A stretch of 48,530 nt of DNA from NCBI GenBank assembly GCA_902546765.1, contig CACCLG010000008.1:1-48530 (forward strand). The letters run 5' to 3'. The notes beneath the pieces are model-generated. The model had not been told where the DNA came from. It ran no database searches and was given only the letters and a program-made list of their open reading frames with translations. Below are positions 1 to 10,602 of the stretch, piece after piece. Made by a program: the position numbers and the translations under genes. Numbering within the stretch: position 1 is the stretch's first letter; each line of letters begins with the position of its first letter. This DNA is from an uncultured Pelagibacteraceae bacterium (GTDB lineage Bacteria; Pseudomonadota; Alphaproteobacteria; Pelagibacterales; Pelagibacteraceae).

Positions 1-381
1 TTGCTCATTAGATAAATTAAATTGGTGTTTGCCGAACTTTTTAGAATATTTTTGATACTCTTCTTTTTTTTGCATTTCTATAGCTTTTCCACTTAGAAAG
101 TGAAGCCTGAGTGTCATACCGAGTGGAATAAGATTATAATACGAAAACCAATTTAAAAAATTTATGGTTTGTTTTTTTAAAGATAGAATATTTAATCTTT
201 CTTTAATTGATTTAATTTTAAAGTTTTTATTATTATTTTCCTCAAATTTATCCCATACAACACCTGTTATTGTTTTTGAGCCAAAAGGTACATTTACATA
301 GTCACCTATATTTAATTTGCTTTCACTTTCATAAGTAAATGGATGATCAAAGATATTAGGTAATAAAATCGGATATTTCAT
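1..381 (-). CDS. priA: Primosomal protein N' (PriA helicase), N-terminal part, cut by window edge
   Basis: The minus-strand frame is open from an ATG at 381 to the window edge, giving 127 codons with no stop. It begins MKYPILLPNIFDHPFTY, then has NIGDYVNVPFGSKTITGVVW, which matches the 3'-DNA-end binding domain at the start of PriA: a beta-rich segment ending in a V-x-V-P-F-G motif. PriA is a superfamily 2 helicase that reloads the replisome at stalled forks. The helicase and zinc-binding parts would lie left of the window. The gene follows lpdA by 20 bases on the same strand, so it is probably the last gene of the long run seen here. The call rests on the N-terminal domain only, but the motif is quite specific. 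Confidence 0.85.
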   Translation of the reverse strand, partial: MKYPILLPNIFDHPFTYESESKLNIGDYVNVPFGSKTITGVVWDKFEENNNKNFKIKSIKERLNILSLKKQTINFLNWFSYYNLIPLGMTLRLHFLSGKAIEMQKKEEYQKYSKKFGKHQFNLSNEQ

Positions 382-401
382 AATTGATATTATGAAATAT
401 A

Positions 402-1799
402 TTAAGAGTGAATCTGTCTTTTTTCTACAGATAAAGCCGCTTCTTTTATTGCCTCTGAAAATGTTGGGTGCGCATGGCAAGTTCTCGCTATGTCCTCTGA
501 ACTTGCACCAAACTCCATTGCGATAGCCATTTCAGCAATCATTTCTCCAGCATGCGGGCCTATAATATGTACTCCTAAAACTTTATCAGTAGTTGCATCA
601 GCAAGTATTTTTACAAAACCTTCGGGCTCATCTATTGCTTTTGCTCTTGAGTTTGCCATAAAAGGAAACTTTCCAACTTTGAAATTAATTTTTTTTTCAT
701 TTAATTGTTCCTCAGTTTTTCCTACTGAAGCAACTTCTGGAGAGGTATAAATTACACCAGGTATAATATCATAATTAACATGTCCTGATTGGCCAGCAAT
801 AAATTCTGCAACTGCTATTCCTTCCTCTTCCGCTTTGTGAGCTAACATAGGACCTTCAATAACATCTCCAATAGCAAATATGTTTTTAATATTTGTTTCA
901 AAATTTTTGTCTACTTTTACCTTTCCTTTTTCATCAGTTTTAACTCCTACATTTTCTAATTTTAAACCGGTTGTGTATGGTCGTCTTCCAACTGAAATAA
1001 GGACAACATCAGCTTCTATATTATTTTTCTTATTTTCTTTATCAATTACCTCTAGGATAACTCCATTTTCATTTTTTGTAATTTTTTCAACCTTTGTATT
1101 TAATTTAAATTTTATTCCTTGTTTTTTAAGTATCTTCATGAATTCACTTGATATCTCACGATCCATACCAGGTGTAATATGATCTAGAAATTCAACAACT
1201 TCTACTTCTGTTCCAAGTCTTGACCAAACTGAACCCATTTCCAAACCAATATATCCTCCACCAACTACAACCATTTTTTTTGGTAATTTTTCTAAGGATA
1301 ATGCTCCAGTAGACGAGATTATTTTTTCTTCATCAAATTCCATTCCAGGTATTGATACAGGCTCTGAACCAGTACTGATTATTACTTTTCCAGTCTTAAT
1401 AATTGTTTCTTTTCCATCCCCAGAAACTACTATTTCATTTGAGCTTTTAAATGACCCCTTCCCTTTGAAATAAGAAACCTTATTTTTTTTGAACAAAAAT
1501 TCTATTCCTTTTGTTAAAACAGTTACAGCCTTTTCTTTATTTTTCATCATCTTTCCAAGATTCAATTTAATTTCACCAATTTCGATACCAATCTTTTCAA
1601 AATTTTTTGCCTTGTGAAAATTTTCAGATAAATTCAATAAGCTTTTTGATGGGATACACCCTACGTTTAAGCAAGTTCCACCAAGCGATCCTCTGGATTC
1701 AATGCATGCAGTTTTTAGACCTAGTTGCGATAGTCTTATTGCACAGACATACCCACCAGGGCCACCACCAATTACTGTTACATCAAATTTTTCTGACAT
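402..1799 (-). CDS. lpdA: Dihydrolipoamide dehydrogenase (E3 of 2-oxoglutarate dehydrogenase)
   Basis: This flavoprotein reoxidises dihydrolipoamide on the E2 subunit and passes electrons through FAD to NAD+ in the cytoplasm. Seen in its 465 residues (the usual length): the FAD-binding GGGPGG at 11-16, the redox disulfide pair C43/C48 in GGTCLNVGCIPSK, the NAD-binding GGGYIG at 180-185, and the C-terminal HPT with the His444/Glu449 catalytic pair. It directly abuts sucB, whose stop codon begins at the base after the lpdA start codon, so the two are translationally linked. Its place after sucAB marks it as the E3 of the 2-oxoglutarate complex, though E3 may also serve other 2-oxoacid complexes or glycine cleavage. 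Confidence 0.97.
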   Translation of the reverse strand: MSEKFDVTVIGGGPGGYVCAIRLSQLGLKTACIESRGSLGGTCLNVGCIPSKSLLNLSENFHKAKNFEKIGIEIGEIKLNLGKMMKNKEKAVTVLTKGIEFLFKKNKVSYFKGKGSFKSSNEIVVSGDGKETIIKTGKVIISTGSEPVSIPGMEFDEEKIISSTGALSLEKLPKKMVVVGGGYIGLEMGSVWSRLGTEVEVVEFLDHITPGMDREISSEFMKILKKQGIKFKLNTKVEKITKNENGVILEVIDKENKKNNIEADVVLISVGRRPYTTGLKLENVGVKTDEKGKVKVDKNFETNIKNIFAIGDVIEGPMLAHKAEEEGIAVAEFIAGQSGHVNYDIIPGVIYTSPEVASVGKTEEQLNEKKINFKVGKFPFMANSRAKAIDEPEGFVKILADATTDKVLGVHIIGPHAGEMIAEMAIAMEFGASSEDIARTCHAHPTFSEAIKEAALSVEKRQIHS

Positions 1800-3134
1800 T
1801 TAAATATTTAAAAATAATCTCCTTGGGTCTTCAAGGTTTTCTTTAACTGTTTTTAAAAAAGAAACTGAGTCTTTTCCATCTATAATCCTATGGTCATATG
1901 AAAGTGCAAGATACATTATTGGTTTTACTTTAATTTCATTATCTTGAACAACGGGCCTTTCAACAATGTTGTGCATTCCTAATACACCTGACTGAGGAGG
2001 ATTTAAAATCGGGGTTGACAACATCGATCCATACACTCCCCCATTGCTGATTGTGAACGTACCACCTTGTAAATCCTCAATAACTAAAGAATTATTTTTT
2101 GCTTTTTCTGACAGATTTTTAATTTCTTTCTCAATATCAGCAAAAGACATTTCGTCAGCATTTTTTAAAACTGGTACTACTAAACCTTTTTCAGTTCCAA
2201 CAGCAAAGCTAATATTATAGTAATTTTTATATATTATTTCCTGTCCCTCGATTTCTGCATTTATTGTTGGGAATAATTTTAACCCAACTACACAAGCTTT
2301 TACAAAAAAGGACATAAATCCAAGTTTAATCCCATATCTTGCTTGAAAATCTTCTTGATTTTCTTTTCGCATCGACATTATACCTGACATATCAACCTCA
2401 TTAAAAGTGGTTAACATTGCTGCATTTTCTTGTGCTTCCTTTAGTCTTTTTGCAATAGTCTGTCTTAACCTAGACATTTTAATTCTTTCCTCTTCACCAA
2501 ATTGAATTTTTCTTTGGTTCGGTTGAGGATTGGAACCCATCATACTAATTAAGTCGCCTTTTAATATTCTGCCATCTTTTCCTGTAGGTTTTACTTGCTC
2601 TAAATCAATTTTTTTTTCTGCAACCATTTTTCTTACAGCAGGTGATAATATTGGATTTATTTTTGTTTCATCTACATTTGGCTCTGATACTTCATCTGTC
2701 AAAACAAATGGCTGTTCTTCATCTGAAATTTCTAATTCTTTTTGTTTTTTTTCTACACCTAAGCTAATTACATTATCCTTTTCTTCAGTTTTTAAAACTG
2801 GTTCAACTTTAGTCTCATATACTTTGGAGTTTTCCTCTACTTGGTTTTTTTGATCTTCTATAACTTGGTTCAAAGGTTTATCATCTGTTTTATTTGCAGT
2901 CTCTGAAATCACTCCTAAAACTGCTCCTACTTCAACCGTGTCTCCTTCGTTTGCATTAATCTCTGCAATAACACCATGCGTTGATGCCGGAACTTCTAAA
3001 TTAACTTTGTCAGTTTCAAGTTCAACTACAGCTTCATCCGCAATGACACTGTCACCCTGTTTCTTTAACCACTTAGATACTGTTGCCTCAGTAATACTCT
3101 CTCCAAGTACAGGAACTAGAATTTTTTCACTCAT
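1800..3134 (-). CDS. sucB: Dihydrolipoamide succinyltransferase (E2 of 2-oxoglutarate dehydrogenase)
   Basis: This is the core subunit that moves the succinyl group from lipoamide to CoA. The 444 residues show three domains in order. A lipoyl domain at 1-75 has the lipoylated lysine K43 in ETDKVNLEV. A peripheral subunit-binding domain lies near 165-200 (SPAVRKMVAEKKIDL...GKDGRILKGDL). The C-terminal acyltransferase domain ends in DHRIIDG, with catalytic His415 and Asp419. The linker at about 80-160 is charged and low in complexity, as usual for flexible E2 linkers. It sits between sucA and lpdA with no intergenic space, so the complex is made from one transcript. Confidence 0.97.
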   Translation of the reverse strand: MSEKILVPVLGESITEATVSKWLKKQGDSVIADEAVVELETDKVNLEVPASTHGVIAEINANEGDTVEVGAVLGVISETANKTDDKPLNQVIEDQKNQVEENSKVYETKVEPVLKTEEKDNVISLGVEKKQKELEISDEEQPFVLTDEVSEPNVDETKINPILSPAVRKMVAEKKIDLEQVKPTGKDGRILKGDLISMMGSNPQPNQRKIQFGEEERIKMSRLRQTIAKRLKEAQENAAMLTTFNEVDMSGIMSMRKENQEDFQARYGIKLGFMSFFVKACVVGLKLFPTINAEIEGQEIIYKNYYNISFAVGTEKGLVVPVLKNADEMSFADIEKEIKNLSEKAKNNSLVIEDLQGGTFTISNGGVYGSMLSTPILNPPQSGVLGMHNIVERPVVQDNEIKVKPIMYLALSYDHRIIDGKDSVSFLKTVKENLEDPRRLFLNI

Positions 3135-6038
3135 TTATTCAAATACTTTATTAATAATTTCTTGTTGTTCTGAAAGATGTCTTTTTGCGTAACCTGTTGC
3201 AGGTGAAGCATCAGGATTTCTTCCTATATAAGAAATTTGACTATTTTTAGCCTTAATAGTTTCTAATGTCCATTGTATATAATCTCTTACTGAGAACCAT
3301 GCGCCCATATTTTTTGGTTCCTCCTGGCACCAAAAAAAATTTGAATTTTTAGCGAACGGTCTAAGTTCTTTTACAAGAGCTTTTGCAGGAAATGGGTATA
3401 ATTGTTCAATTCTATACAATGCAACGTCATCAACTTTTAGTTTTTCTCTCGCTGCCAATAAATCAAAGTAAACTTTACCAGAACACATAATAACTTTTCT
3501 TATCTTTGATTTATCTTTTAATTTTAAAAAACCCTTGGCTTTAGGATCTAAAGCGTGATCCCAGAGTACTCTGTGAAAAGTATTTTCTTTACTAAAATCC
3601 TCTATATTTGATACGCATAGTTTATTTCTTAGTAAAGACTTTGGCGTCATCATAATTAAAGGTTTTCTAAAGTCTCTGTGCATTTGTCTTCTCAATGCAT
3701 GAAAATAGTTAGCTGGAGTAGTACAGTTCATAATTTGAAGATTGTCATTTGCACATAATTGTAGGTATCTCTCCAATCTTGCAGAAGAATGCTCTGGTCC
3801 TTGTCCTTCATATCCATGGGGTAACAGCATTACTAATCCAGAAGCTCTATTCCATTTCCTTTCCCCAGATGCAATAAATTGGTCAATAATTACTTGAGCA
3901 CCATTCGCAAAATCTCCAAACTGTGCTTCCCACAAAGTAAGAGTATTTGGTTCGACTAAACTATATCCATACTCAAATCCTAGGACTGCGAGTTCTGATA
4001 AAAAACTATCAACAACTTCAAAATTTTTTTGATATTTTGATATATTGTTCAAAGGAATATATCTGGAGTTATCAATTTGATTTCTTAGAACGGAATGTCT
4101 TTGACTAAAAGTCCCTCTTCCTGAATCTTGGCCAACCAATCTAACTGGGTATCCCTCCTCCAATAAAGAACCAAAAGCTAAAGTCTCTGCTGTAGCCCAG
4201 TCAATTCCTACACCTTGCTCAACTGTTTGTCTCCTTGAATCGAGAATTTTAATAATTGTTTTATGAATATTTTTTTCTTGTGGAACAATATTAATTTTAT
4301 TAGAAATTTCTTTTAAGATTTTAATATCAGCTCCTGTAACACCTCGTCTATCTTTTCCTTTTTCAGGTTTGTATCTAGACCATGTTCCCTCAAACCATTC
4401 TATTTTCGGTTTATAGTCTTTTGCAGTTTTAAATTGATCGTCTAATAAATTTTTAAACTCTTGGATTTTTAAATTGAGTTGATCTTTAGAGAAAAGATTT
4501 TCATTTACTAGTTTTTCTCCATAAATATTTACCGTAGATGGGTGTGATCTTATTTTCTTATACATTAAAGGCTGGGTAAAAGATGGCTCATCTCCTTCGT
4601 TATGACCAAATCTTCTATAACAAATTAGATCGATAACCACATCTCTGTTAAATTTTAATCTAAACTCTGTTGCTACTCTTGTAGCGTAAACTACAGCTTC
4701 AGGATTATCCCCATTGACATGAATTATTGGTGCATCTACCATTTTCCCAACATCAGATGGATATGGTGATGAACGTGCAAATCTTGGGCTTGTAGTAAAT
4801 CCTATTTGGTTGTTTACAATTATATGAATTGTTCCTCCAGTGTTGTGACCGGGTAGCCCTGACATTGCAAAACACTCAGATACAACTCCTTGGCCAGCAA
4901 ACGCAGCATCACCATGGATAAGAATAGGTATGACTTTATTTCTTTCTTTATCACCATGAAAAAATTGCTTTGCTCGTGTTTGTCCTAAAACAACTGGATT
5001 TACAGCCTCTAAATGAGATGGATTATCTGTAAGACTGACATGTACCGAATTTCCATCAAATTCTCTGTTTGAGGAAGCTCCCAAATGATACTTCACATCT
5101 CCAGCACTATCTTTAGTGTTACCACTTATTTCTCCGGCAAACTCATTAAAAATTCTTTTGTAAGATTTCTGTAAAACGTTTGCTAATACGTTTAATCGTC
5201 CTCTATGAGACATGCCTATTTTAACTTCTTTAATTTTAAATTGTCCTCCAATTTTTATGATCTGCTCTAATGCAGGTATCAAACTTTCCCCACCATCTAA
5301 GCCAAATCTTTTGGTTCCAACGTATTTTGTATGTAAAAACTTTTCAAAACCTTCAGCCTGAATAAGCTTATTTAAAATTGCATCTTTTCCATTGTTAGTA
5401 AATTTTAATGCATTCTCGTCTTTTTCAACTCTATCTCTAAACCATTTTCTTTCAGTCGGATTGGAGATATGCATATACTCATAACCGACAGGGCCACAAT
5501 AAGTTTTCTTTAAGAATTGAAGTATTTCTCGTACGCTTGCTTTCTCCCTATTTATTACACCATTAAGTTCAATTTTTTTATCATAGTTTTTCTTATCAAA
5601 ACCATAGTATTCAGGATGTAACTCATCTAAATATTCTGTCGTCATCATTTCTAGAGGATCTAACTTTGCAAGTAGATGTCCCCTTAGCCTATAAGCTCTT
5701 ATAAGTGCTACAGCACTTATGGATTCTTTGTTTGAATTTGCAACTACTTGAAAATTAAATTTATCAGATACATCTTTGGGATCATTACCATTTTTTTCAA
5801 TTATTTTTTCTATATTATTGGAATTTATTCTTTCACCTTCAGGTTTCCATGATGGTCCATTAATATCATTTAGAATTACATCTACTTCATCCTGAATACC
5901 TTCAAAATAATCTTTCCAACTATCTGCAAGATTTGGATCCTGGTTCAAAAATCTTACATACATCTCCTCGATAAACGCACTATTTGACTTGTTAAGGAAT
6001 GACGTTTTTTTATACTCTAAGTTTTTTGAAGATGACAT
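3135..6038 (-). CDS. sucA: 2-oxoglutarate dehydrogenase E1 component
   Basis: This thiamine-diphosphate decarboxylase removes CO2 from 2-oxoglutarate and succinylates the E2 lipoyl group. The 967 residues match the family size. The N-terminus carries the E2-binding signature of long E1o proteins (SFLNKSNSAFIEEMY, then LADSWKDYFEG). The thiamine-diphosphate site appears as HGDAAFAGQG followed by VNNQIGFTT. The transketolase-like pyrimidine domain shows GQDSGRGTFSQRH, and the C-terminal domain WCQEEPKNMGAW. It lies 39 bases downstream of sucD and directly before sucB. There is no sign of a frameshift or truncation. Confidence 0.97.
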   Translation of the reverse strand: MSSSKNLEYKKTSFLNKSNSAFIEEMYVRFLNQDPNLADSWKDYFEGIQDEVDVILNDINGPSWKPEGERINSNNIEKIIEKNGNDPKDVSDKFNFQVVANSNKESISAVALIRAYRLRGHLLAKLDPLEMMTTEYLDELHPEYYGFDKKNYDKKIELNGVINREKASVREILQFLKKTYCGPVGYEYMHISNPTERKWFRDRVEKDENALKFTNNGKDAILNKLIQAEGFEKFLHTKYVGTKRFGLDGGESLIPALEQIIKIGGQFKIKEVKIGMSHRGRLNVLANVLQKSYKRIFNEFAGEISGNTKDSAGDVKYHLGASSNREFDGNSVHVSLTDNPSHLEAVNPVVLGQTRAKQFFHGDKERNKVIPILIHGDAAFAGQGVVSECFAMSGLPGHNTGGTIHIIVNNQIGFTTSPRFARSSPYPSDVGKMVDAPIIHVNGDNPEAVVYATRVATEFRLKFNRDVVIDLICYRRFGHNEGDEPSFTQPLMYKKIRSHPSTVNIYGEKLVNENLFSKDQLNLKIQEFKNLLDDQFKTAKDYKPKIEWFEGTWSRYKPEKGKDRRGVTGADIKILKEISNKINIVPQEKNIHKTIIKILDSRRQTVEQGVGIDWATAETLAFGSLLEEGYPVRLVGQDSGRGTFSQRHSVLRNQIDNSRYIPLNNISKYQKNFEVVDSFLSELAVLGFEYGYSLVEPNTLTLWEAQFGDFANGAQVIIDQFIASGERKWNRASGLVMLLPHGYEGQGPEHSSARLERYLQLCANDNLQIMNCTTPANYFHALRRQMHRDFRKPLIMMTPKSLLRNKLCVSNIEDFSKENTFHRVLWDHALDPKAKGFLKLKDKSKIRKVIMCSGKVYFDLLAAREKLKVDDVALYRIEQLYPFPAKALVKELRPFAKNSNFFWCQEEPKNMGAWFSVRDYIQWTLETIKAKNSQISYIGRNPDASPATGYAKRHLSEQQEIINKVFE

Positions 6039-6077
6039 TTGTCTATATCATTAAGCTATATTACTAAAAAAATATTA

Positions 6078-6953
6078 TCAACTAGACAATTTATTAAAAA
6101 GAGTTTTACCTATCTCTGATGGGGATTTTGCAATTGTAATCCCACATTCTTCCATTTTTTTTATTTTATCTTCTGCGCCACCTTTACCACCTGAGATGAT
6201 TGCACCAGCATGCCCCATCCTTCTACCAGGGGGTGCCGTTAATCCCGCAACAAATCCAACAATTGGTTTTTTTATATTATGATTTTTTACAAACTCAGCA
6301 GCTTCTTCTTCTGCTGTTCCTCCTATTTCACCTATCATTAAGATTGATTTTGTATCCTCATCATTCAAAAAAAGATCTAAGCAATCAATGAAATTTGTTC
6401 CATTTATAGGATCCCCGCCAATACCTATACAAGTAGTTTGCCCTAACCCATTTTCAGTTGTTTGAGCAACAGCTTCATAAGTTAATGTTCCTGATCGCGA
6501 AACTATACCAACTGATCCTTTTTGATGAATATTTCCAGGCATAATTCCAATTTTGCATTCATCTGGTGTGATGATGCCTGGGCAGTTAGGTCCAATTAAT
6601 CTTGATCTAGATTTTTTTAAATTCTGTTTTACTCTTAACATATCAAGGACAGGTATACCCTCAGTCACACAAACAATTAATTCTATAGATGCATCAATTG
6701 CCTCTATAATTGCTGATGAAGCAAATTTCGCTGGCACATAAATCATAGAAGCATTAGCGCCTGTTTTATCTTTTGCCTCTTTAACTGTATTGAAAACAGG
6801 TCTTTCAAGATGAGTTTGACCTCCTTTTTTTGGAGTAACACCTCCAACTATATTTGTCCCATATTTTATTGCTTGTTCAGAGTGAAAGGTTCCGTTCGAA
6901 CCAGTAAAACCCTGACAAATAACTTTTGTATTTTTGTTAATTAAAATAGACAC
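6078..6953 (-). CDS. sucD: Succinyl-CoA synthetase alpha subunit
   Basis: The alpha subunit carries the phosphohistidine used when succinyl-CoA is split to succinate with nucleotide triphosphate formation. The 291 residues include the CoA-binding fold ([12 protein letters not shown] near 13-24), the conserved GPNCPGII at 121-128, and the phosphorylated His248 in [15 protein letters not shown]. It follows sucC by three bases, so the two subunits are likely translationally coupled. Its place before sucA, in the order sucC-sucD-sucA-sucB-lpdA, is the standard alphaproteobacterial layout. Confidence 0.97.
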   Translation of the reverse strand: MSILINKNTKVICQGFTGSNGTFHSEQAIKYGTNIVGGVTPKKGGQTHLERPVFNTVKEAKDKTGANASMIYVPAKFASSAIIEAIDASIELIVCVTEGIPVLDMLRVKQNLKKSRSRLIGPNCPGIITPDECKIGIMPGNIHQKGSVGIVSRSGTLTYEAVAQTTENGLGQTTCIGIGGDPINGTNFIDCLDLFLNDEDTKSILMIGEIGGTAEEEAAEFVKNHNIKKPIVGFVAGLTAPPGRRMGHAGAIISGGKGGAEDKIKKMEECGITIAKSPSEIGKTLFNKLSS

Positions 6954-6956
6954 AAA

Positions 6957-8117
6957 TTATCTTATCGCCTCAACTATTTTTTTTGCAGCATCATCTAAAT
7001 TTTCAGCTGGAATTATTTTTAAACCTGATTTCTTTAAAATTTCTTTTCCCTCTTTAAAATTTGTGCCTGCTAATCTTACTACTAATGGAACTGAAATATT
7101 AATTTCTTTTGCAGCATCAACTACCCCTTGAGCAAGAACATCACATCTCATTATGCCTCCAAATATATTAATCAATATTCCTTTAACATTTGCATCAGAT
7201 AAAATTAACTTAAATGCAGCTGAGACTTTTTCTTTAGAGGCTCCTCCTCCAACATCTAAGAAATTTGCTGGTTCTTCACCATAGAGTTTAATTATGTCCA
7301 TAGTAGCCATGGCGAGACCAGCTCCATTGACCATACAGCCTATACTTCCATCAAGCTTGATATAAGCAAGATCATGTTTACTTGCCTCTATTTCTGTTTC
7401 ATTTTCTTCATTGAGATCTCTAAACTTTAAAATTTCTGATTGTCTAAATAGTGCGTTACTATCAAAGTTCATTTTTGCATCTAAACAAACAACAGAATTA
7501 GTTTTAGTAAGTATTAATGGGTTGATTTCAACTAAATTTGCATCCGTATCTATAAACATTTTATATATCGATTTAATTAGATGAATTGCTTCTGTCTTAG
7601 CTTCATTTTTTAAACCAAAAATATTTATAATTTTTTCACAGTCATCATCTAAAATTTCATTCATTAATTCAATTTTAGTAGTAATAATTTTTTCAGGTGT
7701 TTCTACAGCAACTTTTTCTATATCCATTCCACCTTGATCACTGGATATAAATGCTATCTTTGAGCTTGCTCTATCAACTAAACATGATAAATAAAATTCT
7801 CTTTCAATATTAGAAGACTCTTCAACATATAATCTCTTTACTTCTCTTCCACTCGGTCCAGTTTGATGAGTGACTAGATTTTTCCCTAAAAGTTTTGATG
7901 CTTCTTTTTCTAAATCTTGTAAATTATCTATAATTTTTACACCACCACCTTTTCCTCTTCCTCCAGCATGGATTTGTGCTTTTAAAACGTACTTTTCAGT
8001 ATTTAAATTTTTTGCTTTCTCAACTATATCTTTTACGTTGAGAGCAAAATAACCGTTTGGAACATTTGCGCCGTATTTTTTTAAAACTTCTTTAGCCTGA
8101 TGCTCATGTATATTCAT
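6957..8117 (-). CDS. sucC: Succinyl-CoA synthetase beta subunit (ADP/GDP-forming)
   Basis: This 386-residue ATP-grasp subunit binds the nucleotide and succinate. The N-terminus MNIHEHQAKEVLKKYG and the glycine-rich AQIHAGGRGKGGGVK are hallmark sequences of the family. The C-terminal ligase part shows NIFGGIMRCDVLAQGVV, where the phosphohistidine of SucD docks. Magnesium-binding residues are expected near VEINPLI. It starts four bases after the mdh stop and is followed at once by sucD. Length and motifs are normal, so I see no reason to doubt function. Confidence 0.97.
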   Translation of the reverse strand: MNIHEHQAKEVLKKYGANVPNGYFALNVKDIVEKAKNLNTEKYVLKAQIHAGGRGKGGGVKIIDNLQDLEKEASKLLGKNLVTHQTGPSGREVKRLYVEESSNIEREFYLSCLVDRASSKIAFISSDQGGMDIEKVAVETPEKIITTKIELMNEILDDDCEKIINIFGLKNEAKTEAIHLIKSIYKMFIDTDANLVEINPLILTKTNSVVCLDAKMNFDSNALFRQSEILKFRDLNEENETEIEASKHDLAYIKLDGSIGCMVNGAGLAMATMDIIKLYGEEPANFLDVGGGASKEKVSAAFKLILSDANVKGILINIFGGIMRCDVLAQGVVDAAKEINISVPLVVRLAGTNFKEGKEILKKSGLKIIPAENLDDAAKKIVEAIR

Positions 8118-8120
8118 GAC

Positions 8121-9083
8121 CTACTTTTTTAAATCCGGATCAATTGCAGATGCAGCGTCCCATAGTTTTTTTACAGCCTGAATAGAGTGATCAAATTGTT
8201 CTTTTTCTTTTTGATCTAACTCAATAACATCAATCTTATCTATTCCTTTCTTATTAATTACAACTGGTACACCTGCATAGATACCGTTCACTCCATATTC
8301 TCCATTCAGATAAGCGGCACATGGTAAAACTTTATTCTCATTATTCATGTATGCTTTTGCCATCTCAACACCAGAAGCAGCTGGTGCATAAAAGGCAGAA
8401 CCCTTTTCTAGGTACTTTACAATTTCAGCTCCACCGTCTCTAGTCCTTTGATTAATACTTTCTAGTCTCTCCTCTGATATTTTTCCCTGTTTAACTAATT
8501 CATTAAGCGGTTTTCCTGAGATTTTTGTAAATCTTGGTAAAGGGACCATCGTATCTCCATGACCTCCCATTACCATTGCATGAATTTCTTTAACTGGAAC
8601 ATTTAGTTCTAAAGACAAAAATAATTTAAATCTTGAACTATCCAAAATACCAGCCATACCAACAACTTTGTTTGTTGGTAATCCCGAGTATTTTTGAAAT
8701 GCCATAACCATTACATCCAAAGGATTAGTAATACATATTACAAAAGCATTAGGTGAATATTTTTTAATTCCTTCTGCAACTTGTTTTATTATTTTTAGAT
8801 TAATTCCTAGAAGATCATCTCTACTCATTCCTGGTTTTCGAGGAACGCCTGCTGTAATAATAATTACATCTGAATCTTTAATATCTTCATAATTATCTGT
8901 TCCTGAAAATTTTACATTAAATCCATCTACTGACGAAGATTGTGCAATATCAAGTGCCTTGCCTTTTGCAATTCCACTAGCCACATCAAATAGTACAACT
9001 TCATTAGCTAATTCTTTAAGACCAATTAAATGGGCTAAAGTTCCACCAATTTGTCCTGCTCCTATTAATGATATTTTGCTCAT
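8121..9083 (-). CDS. mdh: Malate dehydrogenase (LDH-like type)
   Basis: This enzyme oxidises malate to oxaloacetate with NAD+, closing the TCA segment encoded here. The 320 residues have the NAD-binding GAGQIGG at 8-14 and the NAD-selecting Asp33. The substrate arginines Arg82 and Arg88 lie in [10 protein letters not shown]. They favour a dicarboxylate, so malate rather than lactate. Arg151 and catalytic His175 (GGHGDT) are also present. This tetrameric, lactate-dehydrogenase-like type is normal in alphaproteobacteria. It sits one base after mmsA and ahead of sucC, matching the mdh-sucCD-sucAB order of relatives. Confidence 0.96.
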   Translation of the reverse strand: MSKISLIGAGQIGGTLAHLIGLKELANEVVLFDVASGIAKGKALDIAQSSSVDGFNVKFSGTDNYEDIKDSDVIIITAGVPRKPGMSRDDLLGINLKIIKQVAEGIKKYSPNAFVICITNPLDVMVMAFQKYSGLPTNKVVGMAGILDSSRFKLFLSLELNVPVKEIHAMVMGGHGDTMVPLPRFTKISGKPLNELVKQGKISEERLESINQRTRDGGAEIVKYLEKGSAFYAPAASGVEMAKAYMNNENKVLPCAAYLNGEYGVNGIYAGVPVVINKKGIDKIDVIELDQKEKEQFDHSIQAVKKLWDAASAIDPDLKK

Positions 9084-9084
9084 A

Positions 9085-10578
9085 TTATTTCATTGTTGGC
9101 ATAACAAATTCAGGATTCATTCTTATTCCTGAAGGCCATCTAGATGTTATTGTTTTTAATTTTGTATAAAATCTAACACCCTCTGGGCCATGCATATGCT
9201 GATCTCCAAATAATGAGCGTTTCCATCCTCCAAAACTGTGAAAGGCTACTGGAACTGGGATTGGAATATTAATTCCAACCATTCCAACTTTAATTTTATT
9301 TGCAAAAGTCCTACCTGTATCTCCATCTCTTGTATAAACACTAGTCCCGTTTCCAAACTCATGATCGTTTATTAGATTTATAGCCTCGTCAAAATCTTTT
9401 GCTCTAACTACTGACAATACAGGTCCAAAAATTTCTTCTTTGTAAATTCTCATTTCCTTTTTTACATTATCAAACAGACAACCACCAATGTAATAACCTT
9501 CCTCATATCCTTGTAATTTTATATCCCTTCCATCAACAACCAATTTTGCACCTTCTTGTAGGCCCAAATCAACATAGCCTTTCACTTTCTCAAGATGTTC
9601 TTTGGTTACTAATGGACCCATTTCTGAAGATTTATCCATCCCTGGTCCCACTTTTAATGCCTCAACTTTTTTCGCTAATTGTTCAACTAATTTATCTCCA
9701 ACATTTCCAACTGCAACAGCAACTGATTGTGCCATACACCTTTCTCCTGCAGAACCATAGGCTGCTCCCATTAAACCATTTACCGCTTGATCTAGGTCAC
9801 AATCTGGCATTACAACACAATGATTTTTAGCCCCGCCTAAAGCTTGAACACGTTTTTCATTCTTTGCAGCTGTTTCATAAATATATTTTGCTATAGGTGT
9901 TGAACCTACAAAACTAACTGCTGCTATATCTTTATTTTCTAATATGGCGTCTACAACTTCTTTATCTCCATTGACAACGTTTAAAACTCCATCTGGTAGA
10001 CCAGCTTCTGAAAATAGTTCAGCAAGCTTAAGTGAGCAAGATGGGTCTTTTTCAGATGGTTTTAAAATAAAAGTATTTCCACATGCTATTGCCATTGGAA
10101 ACATCCACATTGGAACCATAGCAGGGAAATTAAAAGGGGTGATACCTGCACAAACTCCTAAAGATTGTCTTATAGACCAACTGTCAATGTTAGTTCCAAC
10201 ATTTTCTGTAAATTCACCTTTTAACATCTGAGGAATCCCGCAAGCAAATTCAACAACTTCTAAACCTCTAGTTAGTGAACCTTTGGCATCTTCATAAACT
10301 TTTCCATGCTCAGAAACTATAAGTTTAGTTAAGAGATCAGAATTTTTTTCTATTAACTCTTTATATTTAAAAATAATTCTCGCCCTTTGAAGAGGAGGGG
10401 TATTAGACCAACTTTCAAATGATTGTTTTGCTTTTTGTACGGCTAAATCAAGATCTGATTTAGATGCTAGTAAAACTTCGGACTCTTGAGTGCCAGTTGC
10501 AGGATTAAATACTTTACCTTTTCTAATTGATGATCCAGATACTACTTTTCCACCAATATAGTGTTCGATTAAATTCAT
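9085..10578 (-). CDS. mmsA: Methylmalonate-semialdehyde dehydrogenase (CoA-acylating)
   Basis: The family converts methylmalonate semialdehyde to propionyl-CoA, or malonate semialdehyde to acetyl-CoA, with NAD+ and CoA and loss of CO2. The 497 residues fit, with the aldehyde dehydrogenase fold, [14 protein letters not shown] near 148-161, and the nucleophile Cys281 in [11 protein letters not shown]. The absence of the usual ALDH glutamate next to the cysteine loop is typical of this acylating subgroup. It sits between sdhB and mdh, inside the TCA block, which is not the usual place. Possible substrates are valine, beta-alanine, inositol or DMSP-derived C3 semialdehydes; the sequence does not decide. 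Confidence 0.92.
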   Translation of the reverse strand: MNLIEHYIGGKVVSGSSIRKGKVFNPATGTQESEVLLASKSDLDLAVQKAKQSFESWSNTPPLQRARIIFKYKELIEKNSDLLTKLIVSEHGKVYEDAKGSLTRGLEVVEFACGIPQMLKGEFTENVGTNIDSWSIRQSLGVCAGITPFNFPAMVPMWMFPMAIACGNTFILKPSEKDPSCSLKLAELFSEAGLPDGVLNVVNGDKEVVDAILENKDIAAVSFVGSTPIAKYIYETAAKNEKRVQALGGAKNHCVVMPDCDLDQAVNGLMGAAYGSAGERCMAQSVAVAVGNVGDKLVEQLAKKVEALKVGPGMDKSSEMGPLVTKEHLEKVKGYVDLGLQEGAKLVVDGRDIKLQGYEEGYYIGGCLFDNVKKEMRIYKEEIFGPVLSVVRAKDFDEAINLINDHEFGNGTSVYTRDGDTGRTFANKIKVGMVGINIPIPVPVAFHSFGGWKRSLFGDQHMHGPEGVRFYTKLKTITSRWPSGIRMNPEFVMPTMK

Positions 10579-10602
10579 TGATAAAATTGTTTAATTAAGT
10601 AA

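Noticed and set aside
9546-9830. Plus-strand reading frame opposite mmsA
   Set aside because: It lies entirely inside a well-supported gene on the other strand, and its translation is Leu/Gln-rich nonsense with no family resemblance.
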